From Luteibacter flocculans (GTDB lineage: Bacteria; Pseudomonadota; Gammaproteobacteria; Xanthomonadales; Rhodanobacteraceae), in NCBI RefSeq assembly GCF_023612255.1, contig NZ_CP063231.1, forward strand, positions 3,714,501-3,778,500: DNA of 64,000 nt. The letters run 5' to 3'. Position numbers and translations under genes: made by a program. Under the pieces are notes generated by a model that saw only the letters and a list, made by a program, of their open reading frames with translations, did not search any database and was not told the DNA's origin. Positions 10,008 to 22,596 of this stretch are shown here, piece after piece (position 1 is the stretch's first letter; every line of letters starts with the position of its first letter).

Positions 10008-10052
10008 GATTCCCAAAACCAACGAAGGAGCCCCGCTCGCGCGGGACTCCTT
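10008..10052 (-). terminator. Probable terminator of groSL
   Basis: AAGGAG (10025-10030), CCCGC, a TCGC loop, GCGGG and CTCCTT (10047-10052) form a 12-pair stem with one U-G wobble on the minus strand. It is followed by a T-rich but interrupted stretch. It starts 32 nt after the groL stop codon. Confidence 0.75.
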
Positions 10053-10083
10053 CGCTTGAAACGCACAGCGGTTGAGCGAGGAC

Positions 10084-11769
<1,686 letters not shown>

Positions 11770-11810
11770 TTAAATCTTGCGACTGACTACCCGAAGGGGA
11801 GCCGCGAAGA

Positions 11811-12104
11811 TCAGCCCTCCAGAACCGCCACGATGTCGTCTTCCTTCAGGAAGACCAGCTCTTCGCCGTCGACCTTGATCTCCTGGCCGGCGTACTTGCC
11901 GAACAGGACCACGTCGCCTTCCTTCACGCCCATCGGGCGGAGCTGACCGCTGGCAAGCAGCAGGCCGGTACCGGCGGCGATGACCTTGCCGCGGGTGGGC
12001 TTCTCGGTGGCGCTGTCCGGGATGACGATGCCACCGGCGGAAACACGCTCTTCCTCAAGACGCTTGACGATGACGCGATCGTGCAGCGGGCGCAGTTTGC
12101 TCAT
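11811..12104 (-). CDS. groS: 10 kDa co-chaperonin GroES
   Basis: Lid of the GroEL chamber. The 97-residue protein begins [15 protein letters not shown] and contains the mobile loop ([15 protein letters not shown]). The ATG at 12104 is chosen because GGAGA lies just upstream and the family N terminus begins there; the in-frame ATG at 12134 would add ten unrelated residues. It is the first gene of the groSL operon, 49 nt downstream of a CIRCE element. Confidence 0.98.
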   Translation of the reverse strand: MSKLRPLHDRVIVKRLEEERVSAGGIVIPDSATEKPTRGKVIAAGTGLLLASGQLRPMGVKEGDVVLFGKYAGQEIKVDGEELVFLKEDDIVAVLEG

Positions 12105-12152
12105 GACTTCTCCAACCATGTGATTGACAGACAAAGGATTTGGTCCACCTTG

Positions 12153-12179
12153 TTAGCACTTGGCCCAGGTGAGTGCCAG
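12153..12179. promoter_or_regulatory. CIRCE operator (HrcA-binding site) of groSL
   Basis: TTAGCACTT-N9-GAGTGCCAG matches the CIRCE consensus TTAGCACTC-N9-GAGTGCTAA at 15 of 18 arm positions with exactly nine spacer bases. It lies upstream of groS, just past a TAGAAT-like -10 on the minus strand. HrcA is therefore predicted to repress the operon until heat stress. hrcA itself is not in the window. Confidence 0.92.
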
Positions 12180-12311
12180 AATTCTAGCCAAAGCACTCCC
12201 TTCATCGGAAGGGCCTTGGGCGTGCCCCACCAATGGTGCCGCCGACGAAACCGTTCAAGGGGTCGGGTACAACATTGGTGCTTCGCGCATGTCCCGCCCA
12301 CAATGGGCGGC

Positions 12312-12656
12312 ATGTCCGAAGCCATCGTCATTCTCATTGCCTGCCCGCCCGGCGACGTGCCGGCCGCGCTCGCCAGCGGCCTCGTCGAGGCTGGCCTCGC
12401 CGCCTGCGTGAACCACCTTCCCGGTATGCGGTCCACCTACCGCTGGGAGGGCAAGGTGGTCACCGACGCCGAAGACCTCCTGCTGGTGAAGACGGTCCGC
12501 GAGTCCTTCGCGGCCGTTGAAGCCTTCGTCGCCGCGCACCACCCGTACGAGGTGCCGGAGATCGTCGCGCTGCCCATCGCGGCGGCCCACGCGCCGTATC
12601 TCCGCTGGCTGGAGACCTCGGTCCCTGCAAGCCAATACGGAACCGCCCGGTCATAA
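12312..12656 (+). CDS. cutA: Divalent cation tolerance protein CutA
   Basis: A 114-residue CutA1-family protein, a small trimeric ferredoxin-like-fold protein linked to copper tolerance in E. coli; its biochemical role remains uncertain. Visible signatures are the ACVNHLPGMRSTYRWEGK stretch and HPYEVPEIVALP. The ATG at 12312 (MSEAIVIL) fits the family; another ATG three codons earlier is possible. It is transcribed divergently from groS and followed 49 nt later by dsbD, the usual cutA-dsbD neighbourhood in Gammaproteobacteria. Confidence 0.93.
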   Translation: MSEAIVILIACPPGDVPAALASGLVEAGLAACVNHLPGMRSTYRWEGKVVTDAEDLLLVKTVRESFAAVEAFVAAHHPYEVPEIVALPIAAAHAPYLRWLETSVPASQYGTARS

Positions 12657-12705
12657 TGACCGACGCCCACCGCGGTTCGTCACCGCGTCGATCCATGGAG
12701 TCGCC

Positions 12706-14928
12706 ATGACGTCGTTTGCCCGCCTCGTGCGGAACCTGGTCGCTGGCCTCGGCCTGTTGACCATCGCCCTTCCCTCGCTCGCGCAGGACGATGGCGACCT
12801 GCTGCCGGTCACCCAGGCCTTCCAGCTCACCTCCGATGCGAGCCAGCCGGGGATGGTGAAGCTGCACTGGCGGATCGCCCCCGACTATTACCTCTACCGG
12901 GGCCGGATCAAGATCAAGGCCGCCGACCCGGGCGTGACGCTGGGCGAGCCGGCGCTCCCCGACGGCCTGAAGAAACACGACGAGTACCTCGGCGACGTGG
13001 AGATCTACCACGGCGATATCGAGGCCAGCGTGCCCTACACGCTGGCCGACGCCAGCACGAAGACGCTGGCGCTGGACGTGCAGTACCAGGGCTGCCACGA
13101 GGTGGAGCCCAAGATCTGCTACCCGCCGAACACCGAGCACCTCAAGCTCGCGATCGGTGGTGCGTCCACTATCCCGGCGCCCGCGCCCGCCGCACCGGCT
13201 GCCTCGGGTGCTGCACTGCTCGGCGCGCCCGCCTCTACACCTGGCGTGGAGGCCCAGCCGCTGCCGGCTGATCAGGCGTTCCGCTTCGAGGCCCTGGTCA
13301 AGGATCGCCAGAGCGTGCTGCTGCGCTGGACGATGCCCAAGGACTACTACCTGTATCGCGACAAGACGCAGATCACCGTGACCTCGCCGGCTGGCGTGTC
13401 TGCCGGCGAACCGGACTGGCCCAGCGGTACCGCGCACCACGACGAACACTTTGGCGACACCATCGTCTATTTCGACCAGGTGGAACTGCCCGTGCCGCTG
13501 CACGGCGCGGGTAGTGCCACGTCGGTTGGACTCGACGTCGCCTACCAGGGCTGCCTCGAGAACGGCATCTGCTATCCGGTCATGAAGCGTCACGTGACGC
13601 TCGATCTCGCTGCTGGCACGGCCTCGGTCGGTGCTGCCGACGAAGCGCAACCCGCCGCCGCACCGGCCGACGTCGCCCCCACGCCGCCTCCGGCAGGCAT
13701 GGGCACCGATAGCGAGGCTCCCGTTGGCTTCGTCGCTGCCATCGGTCTCGCCCTGCTTGGCGGACTCGTGCTCAACCTGATGCCCTGTGTCCTGCCCGTA
13801 CTTTCGCTCAAGGCCGTCACCGTGCTGGAAAGCGGTGAGAGCCAGACAGCCGCGCGTCGCCATGCGCTCTGGTACACGGCCGGGGTACTCGTCGCCTTCG
13901 CGGCACTGGGGCTGGTGATCGTCGGCATCCGCGCCGCCGGACACGGCATCCAGTGGGGCGCGCAGTTCCAGCAGCCGCTGGCGATCGGTTTGCTGGTCTA
14001 CGTGATGCTCGCCGTGGGGCTGTCGATGTCTGGCGTGTTCGAGATCGGTGGATCGCTGGGCAACGTCGGCAGCGGCCTCGCGGCGCGCTCCGGCCCCGCC
14101 GGCGATTTCTTCACCGGCGTGCTGGCCGTGGTGGTCGCGAGCCCATGCACGGCGCCGTTCATGGGCTCGGCCATTGCCTTCGCGTTCGCCGCACCGCCCG
14201 TGGTGGCCTTCCTGATCTTCCTGGCCCTTGGCCTTGGTCTGGCGCTGCCGTTCCTCGTCATCGGCTTCGTGCCGGCCGTGGCTCGACTGCTGCCGCGACC
14301 GGGACGCTGGATGGAGACGCTGAAGCAGGCACTCGCGTTCCCGATGTATCTCACGGCGGTCTGGCTGCTGTGGGTGCTGACCAAGCAACGCGGGGCCGAC
14401 GCCACCGCACTCGTGCTGGCCGGTGGCGTGCTGCTGGCCATGGCGCTCTGGTGGTATGGGCGCAGCCGCGGTGGGCGGTTGTCCTGGGTGTTCACGACCG
14501 TGCTGGCGATCGGCGCCGCCGCGGCGCTGTGGGTGGTGCATGGCCTGCCGGCAGCGTCCAGCACGACCGTCGCCACCGACGGCTCCATCCCTTACTCGCC
14601 CGAGAAGCTGGCCGAGCTGCGCCGCGACGGCACGCCCGTCTTCGTCGACATGACGGCGGACTGGTGCATCACCTGCAAGGCCAATGAGAAAGCCGTGCTA
14701 GACACGGCGGCCTTCAAGGATCTGCTCAAGCGCACCGGCACGGTCTACATGAAAGGCGACTGGACCGACGTCAACGCGACCATCGCCGCCTTCCTCGAGC
14801 AATACCATTCGGTCGGCGTGCCGCTTTACGTCGTCTACCCGAAGGGCGGCGGCGACGGTCGCAAGCTGTCCACGGTGCTCACCTACGATCGGGTCGAGGC
14901 AGCGCTGCAGGCCGCCGCCGGCCCATGA
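12706..14928 (+). CDS. dsbD: Thiol:disulfide interchange protein DsbD with duplicated N-terminal domain
   Basis: Moves electrons from cytoplasmic thioredoxin through the inner membrane to periplasmic DsbC, DsbG and cytochrome-maturation proteins. The 740-residue protein has a signal peptide (1-24), two tandem DsbD-alpha domains (about 30-150 and 185-310), eight or so membrane helices (about 340-600) with the redox cysteines in NLMPCVLPVLS and ASPCTAPF, and a thioredoxin-like gamma domain with WCITCK (Trp653). Both alpha copies keep the redox Cys pair (C130/C138 and C283/C289). E. coli DsbD has one alpha domain and about 565 residues. The ATG at 12706 has GGAG upstream. Confidence 0.95.
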   Translation: MTSFARLVRNLVAGLGLLTIALPSLAQDDGDLLPVTQAFQLTSDASQPGMVKLHWRIAPDYYLYRGRIKIKAADPGVTLGEPALPDGLKKHDEYLGDVEIYHGDIEASVPYTLADASTKTLALDVQYQGCHEVEPKICYPPNTEHLKLAIGGASTIPAPAPAAPAASGAALLGAPASTPGVEAQPLPADQAFRFEALVKDRQSVLLRWTMPKDYYLYRDKTQITVTSPAGVSAGEPDWPSGTAHHDEHFGDTIVYFDQVELPVPLHGAGSATSVGLDVAYQGCLENGICYPVMKRHVTLDLAAGTASVGAADEAQPAAAPADVAPTPPPAGMGTDSEAPVGFVAAIGLALLGGLVLNLMPCVLPVLSLKAVTVLESGESQTAARRHALWYTAGVLVAFAALGLVIVGIRAAGHGIQWGAQFQQPLAIGLLVYVMLAVGLSMSGVFEIGGSLGNVGSGLAARSGPAGDFFTGVLAVVVASPCTAPFMGSAIAFAFAAPPVVAFLIFLALGLGLALPFLVIGFVPAVARLLPRPGRWMETLKQALAFPMYLTAVWLLWVLTKQRGADATALVLAGGVLLAMALWWYGRSRGGRLSWVFTTVLAIGAAAALWVVHGLPAASSTTVATDGSIPYSPEKLAELRRDGTPVFVDMTADWCITCKANEKAVLDTAAFKDLLKRTGTVYMKGDWTDVNATIAAFLEQYHSVGVPLYVVYPKGGGDGRKLSTVLTYDRVEAALQAAAGP

Positions 14929-15464
14929 CACGAAGCGTCACCGTCTGGATCGTCGTGCTCGCCATCGCGGCCGGCGCGCTCGGTCTGTACCTCGAACACC
15001 GTCGCCTGAATCCACCTCCGCCGAATGGCGTCACGGTGGCCGACGTGGGCGAGCGGCCGGCGGAAGCCACGTTCCTTACGGTGGACGGCAAGCCCCGCCA
15101 GCTTTCCGACTGGCGCGGCAAGCGCCTGCTCATCAACTTCTGGGCCACATGGTGCGCGCCGTGCCGACGCGAGATGCCGCTGCTCAGCGAGAACGCCGCA
15201 CGCTATCGCGATCGCAACGTCGCGATCGTCGGCGTGGCTGAGGACAACGCCAGCGCGGTGCGCACCTACCTTGGCGACAAGCCCGTCAGCTACCCCATCG
15301 TGCTGGCCGACTCGGAAGCACAGGGAGGCTCGCTGTCATTCGGCAACACGCGGCGGGTCTTGCCGTACAGCGTCCTCATCGGCGAGGACGGGCGTATCCT
15401 CCGCCGCAAGCTTGGCGCCTTCTCGCAGGCGGAACTCGACGAATGGCTCACCCCCGACCGATGA
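14925..15464 (+). CDS. TlpA-type membrane-anchored thioredoxin-like protein
   Basis: A 179-residue protein with an N-terminal membrane anchor (residues 5-23) and a periplasmic TlpA/ResA-like thioredoxin domain. The active site is WCAPC (Cys77 and Cys80). Its ATG overlaps the dsbD stop (ATGA), so the two genes are translationally coupled. This makes it a likely electron acceptor from DsbD, feeding periplasmic disulfide reduction or cytochrome c maturation. The partner relationship is inferred from gene order. Confidence 0.9.
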   Translation: MTRSVTVWIVVLAIAAGALGLYLEHRRLNPPPPNGVTVADVGERPAEATFLTVDGKPRQLSDWRGKRLLINFWATWCAPCRREMPLLSENAARYRDRNVAIVGVAEDNASAVRTYLGDKPVSYPIVLADSEAQGGSLSFGNTRRVLPYSVLIGEDGRILRRKLGAFSQAELDEWLTPDR

Positions 15465-16030
15465 ACGAACTTCCCATGGATGCCCTGCCCACGCCCGACG
15501 AGGCGATCGACGCCACCCGCTGCTGGCTCGAACGCGCGGTGATCGGTCTCAACCTCTGCCCTTTCGCGAAGGCCGTGCACAAGAAAGGGCAGGTACGCTA
15601 CGTCGTCAGCGAGGCCACCCAGCCCCTGCAACTGCACGCGGACCTGGTCCGGGAACTGGAAACCCTGCGCGACGCCGACCCGGAAGCCATCGACACCACG
15701 CTGCTGATCCATCCGGGCGTGCTCGCCGACTTCATGGACTTCAACGAATTCCTCGAGGTGGCCGACGACACCGTGGCCGACCTGGCGTTGGAAGGCGAGA
15801 TCCAGGTCGCCAGCTTCCATCCGCATTTTCAGTTCGAGGGCACCGCGCCCGACGACGTCACCAACTTCACCAACCGGTCGCCCTTCCCCACCCTGCACCT
15901 GTTGCGCGAAGCCAGCATCGATCGGGCGGTAGCAGCCTTTCCCGATGCGGCGTCCATCTTCGAGACGAACATCGCCACGCTGGACAAGCTGGGTGTGGAA
16001 GGCTGGCAGGCGCTGTTCGCGAAGCCCTGA
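15461..16030 (+). CDS. DUF1415 family protein
   Basis: A 189-residue cytoplasmic protein of the DUF1415 family, found widely in Gammaproteobacteria without an assigned role. The conserved NLCPFAKAVHKKGQVRYVVS block (about residues 27-46) with its single cysteine and the FHPHFQFEGT stretch are visible. The ATG overlaps the preceding stop codon (ATGA). The third gene of the dsbD-tlpA operon may therefore have a redox-linked role, but that is only context. Confidence 0.88.
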   Translation: MNELPMDALPTPDEAIDATRCWLERAVIGLNLCPFAKAVHKKGQVRYVVSEATQPLQLHADLVRELETLRDADPEAIDTTLLIHPGVLADFMDFNEFLEVADDTVADLALEGEIQVASFHPHFQFEGTAPDDVTNFTNRSPFPTLHLLREASIDRAVAAFPDAASIFETNIATLDKLGVEGWQALFAKP

Positions 16031-16197
16031 AGGCGTGCCGGAGAGGTGTCCTCAGGACGGCGCAACCATACGGCGGCGTCTGGAAAGACGTGATCTCCAG
16101 CGATCTGCGGCGAACTTCACCGAACTGGACAAGCTTGGCCGACAGGCGCACACTGCGCGGCGTTTCCGGCACCCCGGACCTACGGTACAGGTGAACA

Positions 16198-16647
16198 GTG
16201 GCCAGGATCCTCGTCCTGCACGGACCCAACCTCAATCTGCTCGGCGCACGTGAGCCTTCGGTCTACGGCCACGAAACCCTGGCCGACATCAACGCGTCGC
16301 TACAGGCGCGCGCTCAGGCCGCAGGGCACGACCTCGGCTGGTTCCAGTCGAACGCGGAGCATGAGCTGATCGGCCGGATCCATCAGGCGCGCGACGAAGG
16401 CACCGCGTGGATCCTCATCAATCCAGCCGCGTTCACGCATACATCGGTGGCCTTGCGCGACGCGCTGGCCGGAGTCGCCATTCCGTTCATCGAGATTCAC
16501 TTGTCGAATCCGCACGCACGCGAGCCATTCCGGCACCACTCGTACGTGTCGGACATCGCCACCGGCGTAATCTGCGGGTTGGGTGGCGACAGCTATCGCC
16601 TGGCGCTGGAAGCCGCCCTGCTCCGCCTCGCCGTACCGGCTGCCTGA
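16198..16647 (+). CDS. aroQ: 3-dehydroquinate dehydratase, type II
   Basis: Dehydrates 3-dehydroquinate to 3-dehydroshikimate in the shikimate pathway. The 149-residue protein shows the type II signatures [10 protein letters not shown] with its following catalytic region, [17 protein letters not shown], and [13 protein letters not shown] at 16198 is the start: AGGTG lies 5 nt upstream and the family begins at this point. The aroQ-accB-accC order is conserved in many Gammaproteobacteria. Confidence 0.95.
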   Translation: MARILVLHGPNLNLLGAREPSVYGHETLADINASLQARAQAAGHDLGWFQSNAEHELIGRIHQARDEGTAWILINPAAFTHTSVALRDALAGVAIPFIEIHLSNPHAREPFRHHSYVSDIATGVICGLGGDSYRLALEAALLRLAVPAA

Positions 16648-16705
16648 CCCTTTTTTTCGCGATCCGCCCCGCGCGGCTCGCTTACATCACCAGAAGGTTT
16701 GACCC

Positions 16706-17173
16706 ATGGACCTGCGCAAGATCAAGAAGCTCATCGACCTGCTCGAAGAGTCCAACCTCGCCGAGCTGGAAATCAAGGAAGGCGAGGAAGTGGTTCGTCT
16801 CTCGCGCGTGCCGAAGGGCGGCGTTGCCGTCGCCGCGCCGCAGCCGATGATGGCCGCTCCCGTCGCCGCCGCTACGGCCGCTCCCGCAGCGGCACCGGCC
16901 GTAGCGGCCGCGCCGGCCGCCGATGCCGGGCTGCCCCCGGGCCACGTCGTCAAGGCGCCCATGGTCGGCACGTTCTACGCCGCCTCCACGCCCGGCGCCC
17001 CGGCGTTCGCAACCATCGGCAAGCAGGTCAAGGCCGGTGAAACGCTCGGCATCATCGAGGCCATGAAGATGTTCAACCAGATCGAGGCCGACGTGGCCGG
17101 TACCGTCGTCGCCATCCTGGTCGAGAACGGCCAGCCGGTGGAATTCGACGAACCGATGTTCGTCATCGCCTGA
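16706..17173 (+). CDS. accB: Biotin carboxyl carrier protein of acetyl-CoA carboxylase
   Basis: Carries the biotin that shuttles CO2 between AccC and AccAD in the first step of fatty acid synthesis. The 155-residue protein has an N-terminal [16 protein letters not shown] helix, a flexible Ala/Pro/Val linker (about 48-80) and the C-terminal biotinyl domain with EAMKM; the biotin acceptor is Lys121. AGGTTTGACCC precedes the ATG. It lies 11 nt upstream of accC. Confidence 0.98.
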   Translation: MDLRKIKKLIDLLEESNLAELEIKEGEEVVRLSRVPKGGVAVAAPQPMMAAPVAAATAAPAAAPAVAAAPAADAGLPPGHVVKAPMVGTFYAASTPGAPAFATIGKQVKAGETLGIIEAMKMFNQIEADVAGTVVAILVENGQPVEFDEPMFVIA

Positions 17174-17184
17174 GGCCACCACTG

Positions 17185-18549
<1,365 letters not shown>

Positions 18550-18554
18550 TGCAA

Positions 18555-18649
18555 CTCCTGTGGGAGCCGCTATAGCGGCGAGAAGCCAACGAAGCGGCGT
18601 GGCCGCGACGTGGATTCGCTCGCCGCTATAGCGACTCCCACAACAGGAG
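18555..18649. repeat. REP-like palindromic element, copy 2
   Basis: CTCCTGTGGGAG (from 18555) pairs with the terminal CTCCCACAACAGGAG (to 18649), and GCCGCTATAGCGGCGAG pairs with CTCGCCGCTATAGCG inside. The core repeats AAGCCAACGAAGCGGCGTGGC as in the other copies. It fills the space between convergent accC and prmA and may act as a two-way terminator. Confidence 0.8.
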
Positions 18650-18660
18650 TGACCGGCTGC

Positions 18661-19563
18661 TCAATCGGATTTGCGGTAGCCGCTGATGCGCACCCAGTCT
18701 TCCAGCGTGCGTACTTCCAGATTCTCGAACCACTCCGCGTATCGCTTCAGCAGTTCGTCGTGCTGGCCGTGCAGAATGCCCGAGAGGGCGAACGGCGCGC
18801 CCGGCTTCACGGCCGCGGCGAACGTCGGTGCCAGCTCGCCCAGCGGGCCGGCAAGGATGTTGGCGACCAGCACGTCGGCCAACGCCTCGGGCGCCTCGCC
18901 CGGCAGATAGACGTCCAGATCGCCAGCGACGCCGTTGCGCTCTGCGTTGTCGCGTGACGCCAGCAATGCCTGCGGATCGTTGTCGATGCCGGTGGCGCGG
19001 AGGGCGCCGAGTTTCAACGCCGCGATGGCGAGGATGCCCGAGCCGCAGCCGTAGTCGAGCACGTGCTTGCGCGCGAGCTGCTGGCCATCGAGCCATTCGA
19101 GGCACATGGCCGTCGTCGGGTGGGTGCCCGTGCCGAAGGCCAGACCCGGATCGAGCCGCACCACCACGATGTCGCCATCCACGGGCGGTTCGATGTTCCA
19201 CGGATAGACCCACAAGCGACGGCCGAACGGCATCGGCTTGAACTGGTCCATCCACGCGCGTTCCCAGTCCTGGTCCTCAACGACGCGCCACTCGATATGC
19301 GACGGCTCGATGAACGGCAGGTCGTCCGCGATGGCGGCGGTGAGGCCCCGGCGATCGGCGTCCGCGTCGAACAAGGCGTTCAGCACGATCTGCTTCCACA
19401 GCGGGATCTCACCGACGCCGGGCTCGAAGATCGCCTCTTCGTCAGGCGTCTCCGCATCGGCGTCCTGCAAGGTAATGGACAGCGCGCCGAGATCCTCCAG
19501 CGCGGCTTCGACGCGCGGCTGTTCGGCGGCGCGGATCGTGAGGGAGAGTTCGAGCCAGGGCAT
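18661..19563 (-). CDS. prmA: Ribosomal protein L11 methyltransferase
   Basis: Trimethylates ribosomal protein L11 using S-adenosylmethionine. The 300-residue protein has an N-terminal L11-recognition domain (about 1-55), the DPGLAFGTGTHPTT segment, the SAM-binding VLDYGCGSGILAI motif (about 168-180) and the VANILAGPL catalytic-site strand. Length is typical. It is monocistronic and divergent from the zinc-ribbon gene at 19642. Confidence 0.97.
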   Translation of the reverse strand: MPWLELSLTIRAAEQPRVEAALEDLGALSITLQDADAETPDEEAIFEPGVGEIPLWKQIVLNALFDADADRRGLTAAIADDLPFIEPSHIEWRVVEDQDWERAWMDQFKPMPFGRRLWVYPWNIEPPVDGDIVVVRLDPGLAFGTGTHPTTAMCLEWLDGQQLARKHVLDYGCGSGILAIAALKLGALRATGIDNDPQALLASRDNAERNGVAGDLDVYLPGEAPEALADVLVANILAGPLGELAPTFAAAVKPGAPFALSGILHGQHDELLKRYAEWFENLEVRTLEDWVRISGYRKSD

Positions 19564-19641
19564 CGTGGGCCATCCAGGTAAGAGGTGACGATTCTAGAGC
19601 CTGTTTACCCTAGCGAGCGGCGCGGCCGTTATGATCGGCCG

Positions 19642-20469
19642 ATGTATACGCAGTGCCCCGAGTGTCTCACCGTCTACAAACTGGAAGCGGAACTGCTGGT
19701 TCCCGCGTGCGGCTGCGTGCGCTGCAGCCATTGCGAGACCGTGTTCAACGCCCTGGGCACGCTGGCCGCGCAGTTGCCTCCAGAACCGTTCACGCGGCTG
19801 ACCGAGCACGCGCTGGACCGCGATCCGCCGCTGGCTGGCGTGGCAGTCTTCCGCCCCCGGCCGGCGACGGAAGACGTGACGCCCACGCCACTGGACGAAC
19901 CCGCCAACACGGACGGGGATGCGTTCGACACGCACGACGACACCGAAGATTTCTCGCAGCTCACCTTCACGCCGCGCTTTGCAAAGCCGCGTCGCCGTTC
20001 CTGGCGCACAGCGGCATGGGTGCTGGTCTGCACGACGTTGGTACTCGGCCTTGGTGCTCAGCTTGCCTGGGCGAAGCGCGACGTACTGATCGCCGATGCG
20101 ACCGTCGGGCCACTGCTTGCTTCCGCGTGCGATGCGTTGGGTTGCCGGCTTCCCCTGGTTTCCGCGCCGTCGCAATTGCGCCTTCTCGCACGCGATGTGG
20201 AACAGCATCCGTCCGTGCAGGACGGCTTGCTTATCACCGCCAGCGTGCACAACGACGCCGCATTCGCGCAGCCCTATCCGGTGGTGACCATCGTGTTGTC
20301 GGACGCGAACGGACAACGCCTCGCGATGCGTCGCTTCCAGCCCGAAGACTACGTGGGCGACGCGGCCATCCGCGCGCGTGGCCTCGCCGGTGGCGCCACG
20401 ACCGCCATGGTCTTCGAGGTGCAAGACCCGGGCCAGCGCGCCGTCGCTTTCGCCTTCAGCTTCGACTGA
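19642..20469 (+). CDS. Zinc-ribbon and DUF3426 domain membrane protein
   Basis: A 275-residue protein with an N-terminal MJ0042-type zinc ribbon (CPEC at residues 5-8 and CSHC at 30-33), an acidic linker, one membrane helix (about 130-152) and a C-terminal DUF3426 domain in the periplasm (about 165-275). The ATG at 19642 puts the zinc ribbon at the N terminus, as in the family. Function is unknown. The prmA-DUF3426-fis order is common in Gammaproteobacteria. Confidence 0.88.
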   Translation: MYTQCPECLTVYKLEAELLVPACGCVRCSHCETVFNALGTLAAQLPPEPFTRLTEHALDRDPPLAGVAVFRPRPATEDVTPTPLDEPANTDGDAFDTHDDTEDFSQLTFTPRFAKPRRRSWRTAAWVLVCTTLVLGLGAQLAWAKRDVLIADATVGPLLASACDALGCRLPLVSAPSQLRLLARDVEQHPSVQDGLLITASVHNDAAFAQPYPVVTIVLSDANGQRLAMRRFQPEDYVGDAAIRARGLAGGATTAMVFEVQDPGQRAVAFAFSFD

Positions 20470-20644
20470 ACCGTTCGAAAAAATTTCTTTTTGCAAGCCT
20501 GCCTTTCGCCGTCGGGGGCGAGTACACTCGGTCCCCTTCGCGACATCCGGCCCCTCCCATCGAGGTGCGTCCGAGCCGCACCCAAGCGACCATACGACAA
20601 GAACCGACCGGGGCCCGTGCTCCGGCCTGCGAGAGGGGAATGCC

Positions 20645-20926
20645 TTGAACGCTGTGAGACTGACTGCCGGCGAGGCCGCCAACGAGACCTCCATGCAGAG
20701 CGCCCTCAGCGAATGTGTCAGTCGTACGGTTCGTCGTTACCTCGCCGACATTGGCGACACCGAGTTCGGTGAAGGGCTGCACGCCCTCGTCATCCGCGAG
20801 GTCGAAGGTCCGCTGCTTCGCGAAGTGCTCGCCTTCCACGAAGGCAACCAGAGCCGCGCCGCCGCTGCGCTCGGCATCAACCGCGCCACCCTGCGCAAGA
20901 AGCTCGCCGCTCACGGCCTGTCCTGA
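20645..20926 (+). CDS. fis: Nucleoid protein Fis
   Basis: DNA-bending regulator of rRNA promoters and recombination. The C-terminal helix-turn-helix is plain (EGNQSRAAAALGINRATLRKK). TTG at 20645 is proposed as start because GAGAGGGG lies about six bases upstream and it gives 93 residues, close to known Fis proteins. The first in-frame ATG, at 20693, would give a shorter 77-residue product. A TTG start can lower translation, which may matter for a growth-phase regulator. It lies upstream of purH. Confidence 0.9.
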   Translation: MNAVRLTAGEAANETSMQSALSECVSRTVRRYLADIGDTEFGEGLHALVIREVEGPLLREVLAFHEGNQSRAAAALGINRATLRKKLAAHGLS

Positions 20927-20998
20927 TCGCCGTATCCCGGCGGGCCGCGCGAGCGTCTGCGCGGCTATAATGGCGCGCTTTCCTCCCCGGAAGTGCCC

Positions 20999-22588
20999 AT
21001 GCCCACGCCCGATCTCGTCCCCGTTCGCCGCGCGCTCGTCAGCGTTTCCGACAAGCACGGCCTGACCGACCTCGCCCGCCGCCTCGTCGCCGCGAACGTC
21101 GAGATCCTTTCCACAGGTGGTTCAGCCAAAGCACTGCGCGAGGCCGGTATCCCCGTCCGCGACGTGGGCGACCTCACGGGCTTCCCCGAGATCATGGCCG
21201 GCCGCGTGAAGACACTGCACCCGCGTGTGCATGGCGGCTTGCTCGGCCGCCGCGGCATCGACGACGCCGTGATGGCCGAACACGGCATCGAGCCGATCGA
21301 TCTGCTCGTGCTGAACCTCTATCCGTTCGAGCGCACCGTCGCCGACCCGTCCTGCACGCTGGACGACGCCATCGAGAACATCGACATCGGCGGGCCTGCC
21401 ATGCTTCGCGCCGCCGCGAAGAACTGGAACGACGTCGGCGTGCTCACCTCGCCCGACCAGTACGACGAGGCACTGGCCGAGATCGAACGCCAGGGTGGGT
21501 TGAGCCGCGCGACGCGCTTCCGTCTTTCTGTCGCTGCGTTCAATCGCGTGTCGAACTACGACGCCGCCATCAGCGACTACCTCTCGGGGTTGACGCTCGA
21601 CGATGCTCACACAGGCATCGCGGCGCACGCCACCTTCCCGCAGCAGTCGAACGGCCGCTTCGTGAAGGTGATGGATCTGCGCTACGGCGAGAATCCGCAT
21701 CAGGCCGGCGCGTTCTATCGCGACCTGTACCCGGCACCCGGCACGCTTGCCACGTTCCGCCAGTTGCAGGGCAAGGAACTGTCGTTCAACAACATCGCCG
21801 ATGCCGATGCGGCATGGGAATGCGTGCGCCAGTTCGATGCGCCGGCTTGCGTGATCGTGAAGCACGCCAATCCGTGTGGCGTGGCCGTGGCCGCCGATCC
21901 GCTGGCCGCCTATGAACTGGCCTATGCCACCGATCCGACGTCCGCATTCGGCGGCATCATCGCGTTCAATCGTCCGCTCGATGCGGAAACCGCGAAGACG
22001 ATTCTGAAGCGCCAGTTCGTCGAAGTGCTGATCGCGCCGGCCGTCGAGGCGGGCGCGGTGGACGAGGCGGCGAAGAAGGCCAACGTGCGCGTGCTCGAGA
22101 TCCCGGCGGGCGACGGCCGCAATACCCACGACGTGAAGCGAGTGGGTTCAGGGCTGCTTGTGCAGACGGCCGATCATCGCCAGGTCGAGCGCGACGAACT
22201 GAAGGTCGTCAGCCGCCGGCAGCCGACGCCAGCGGAACTCGACGACCTGCTGTTCGCCTGGCGTGTCGCGAAGATGGTCAAGTCGAACGCGATCGTCTAC
22301 GCGAAGGACCACCGTACGATCGGCATCGGTGCGGGCCAGATGAGCCGCGTCGTGAGTGCGAAGATCGCGGGCATGAAGGCAGAGGAAGCCGGTCTTGTCG
22401 TGCCGGGCAGCGCCATGGCGTCCGATGCGTTCTTCCCGTTCCGTGACGGCATCGACGCCGCAGCTGCCGCAGGCATCCGCGCGGTGATCCAGCCGGGTGG
22501 TTCGATGCGCGACAACGAGGTCATCGCTGCCGCCGACGAGCACGACATGGCGATGGTCTTCACGGGCGTGCGCCACTTCCGGCACTGA
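20999..22588 (+). CDS. purH: Bifunctional AICAR transformylase/IMP cyclohydrolase
   Basis: Performs the last two steps of de novo IMP synthesis. The 529-residue protein has an N-terminal MGS-like cyclohydrolase domain ([38 protein letters not shown]) and a C-terminal transformylase domain with the KHANPCG catalytic motif and the GAGQMSRV stretch. ATG at 20999 is preferred to the GTG two codons earlier because GGAAG lies upstream. Confidence 0.98.
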   Translation: MPTPDLVPVRRALVSVSDKHGLTDLARRLVAANVEILSTGGSAKALREAGIPVRDVGDLTGFPEIMAGRVKTLHPRVHGGLLGRRGIDDAVMAEHGIEPIDLLVLNLYPFERTVADPSCTLDDAIENIDIGGPAMLRAAAKNWNDVGVLTSPDQYDEALAEIERQGGLSRATRFRLSVAAFNRVSNYDAAISDYLSGLTLDDAHTGIAAHATFPQQSNGRFVKVMDLRYGENPHQAGAFYRDLYPAPGTLATFRQLQGKELSFNNIADADAAWECVRQFDAPACVIVKHANPCGVAVAADPLAAYELAYATDPTSAFGGIIAFNRPLDAETAKTILKRQFVEVLIAPAVEAGAVDEAAKKANVRVLEIPAGDGRNTHDVKRVGSGLLVQTADHRQVERDELKVVSRRQPTPAELDDLLFAWRVAKMVKSNAIVYAKDHRTIGIGAGQMSRVVSAKIAGMKAEEAGLVVPGSAMASDAFFPFRDGIDAAAAAGIRAVIQPGGSMRDNEVIAAADEHDMAMVFTGVRHFRH

Positions 22589-22596
22589 TAAACACT

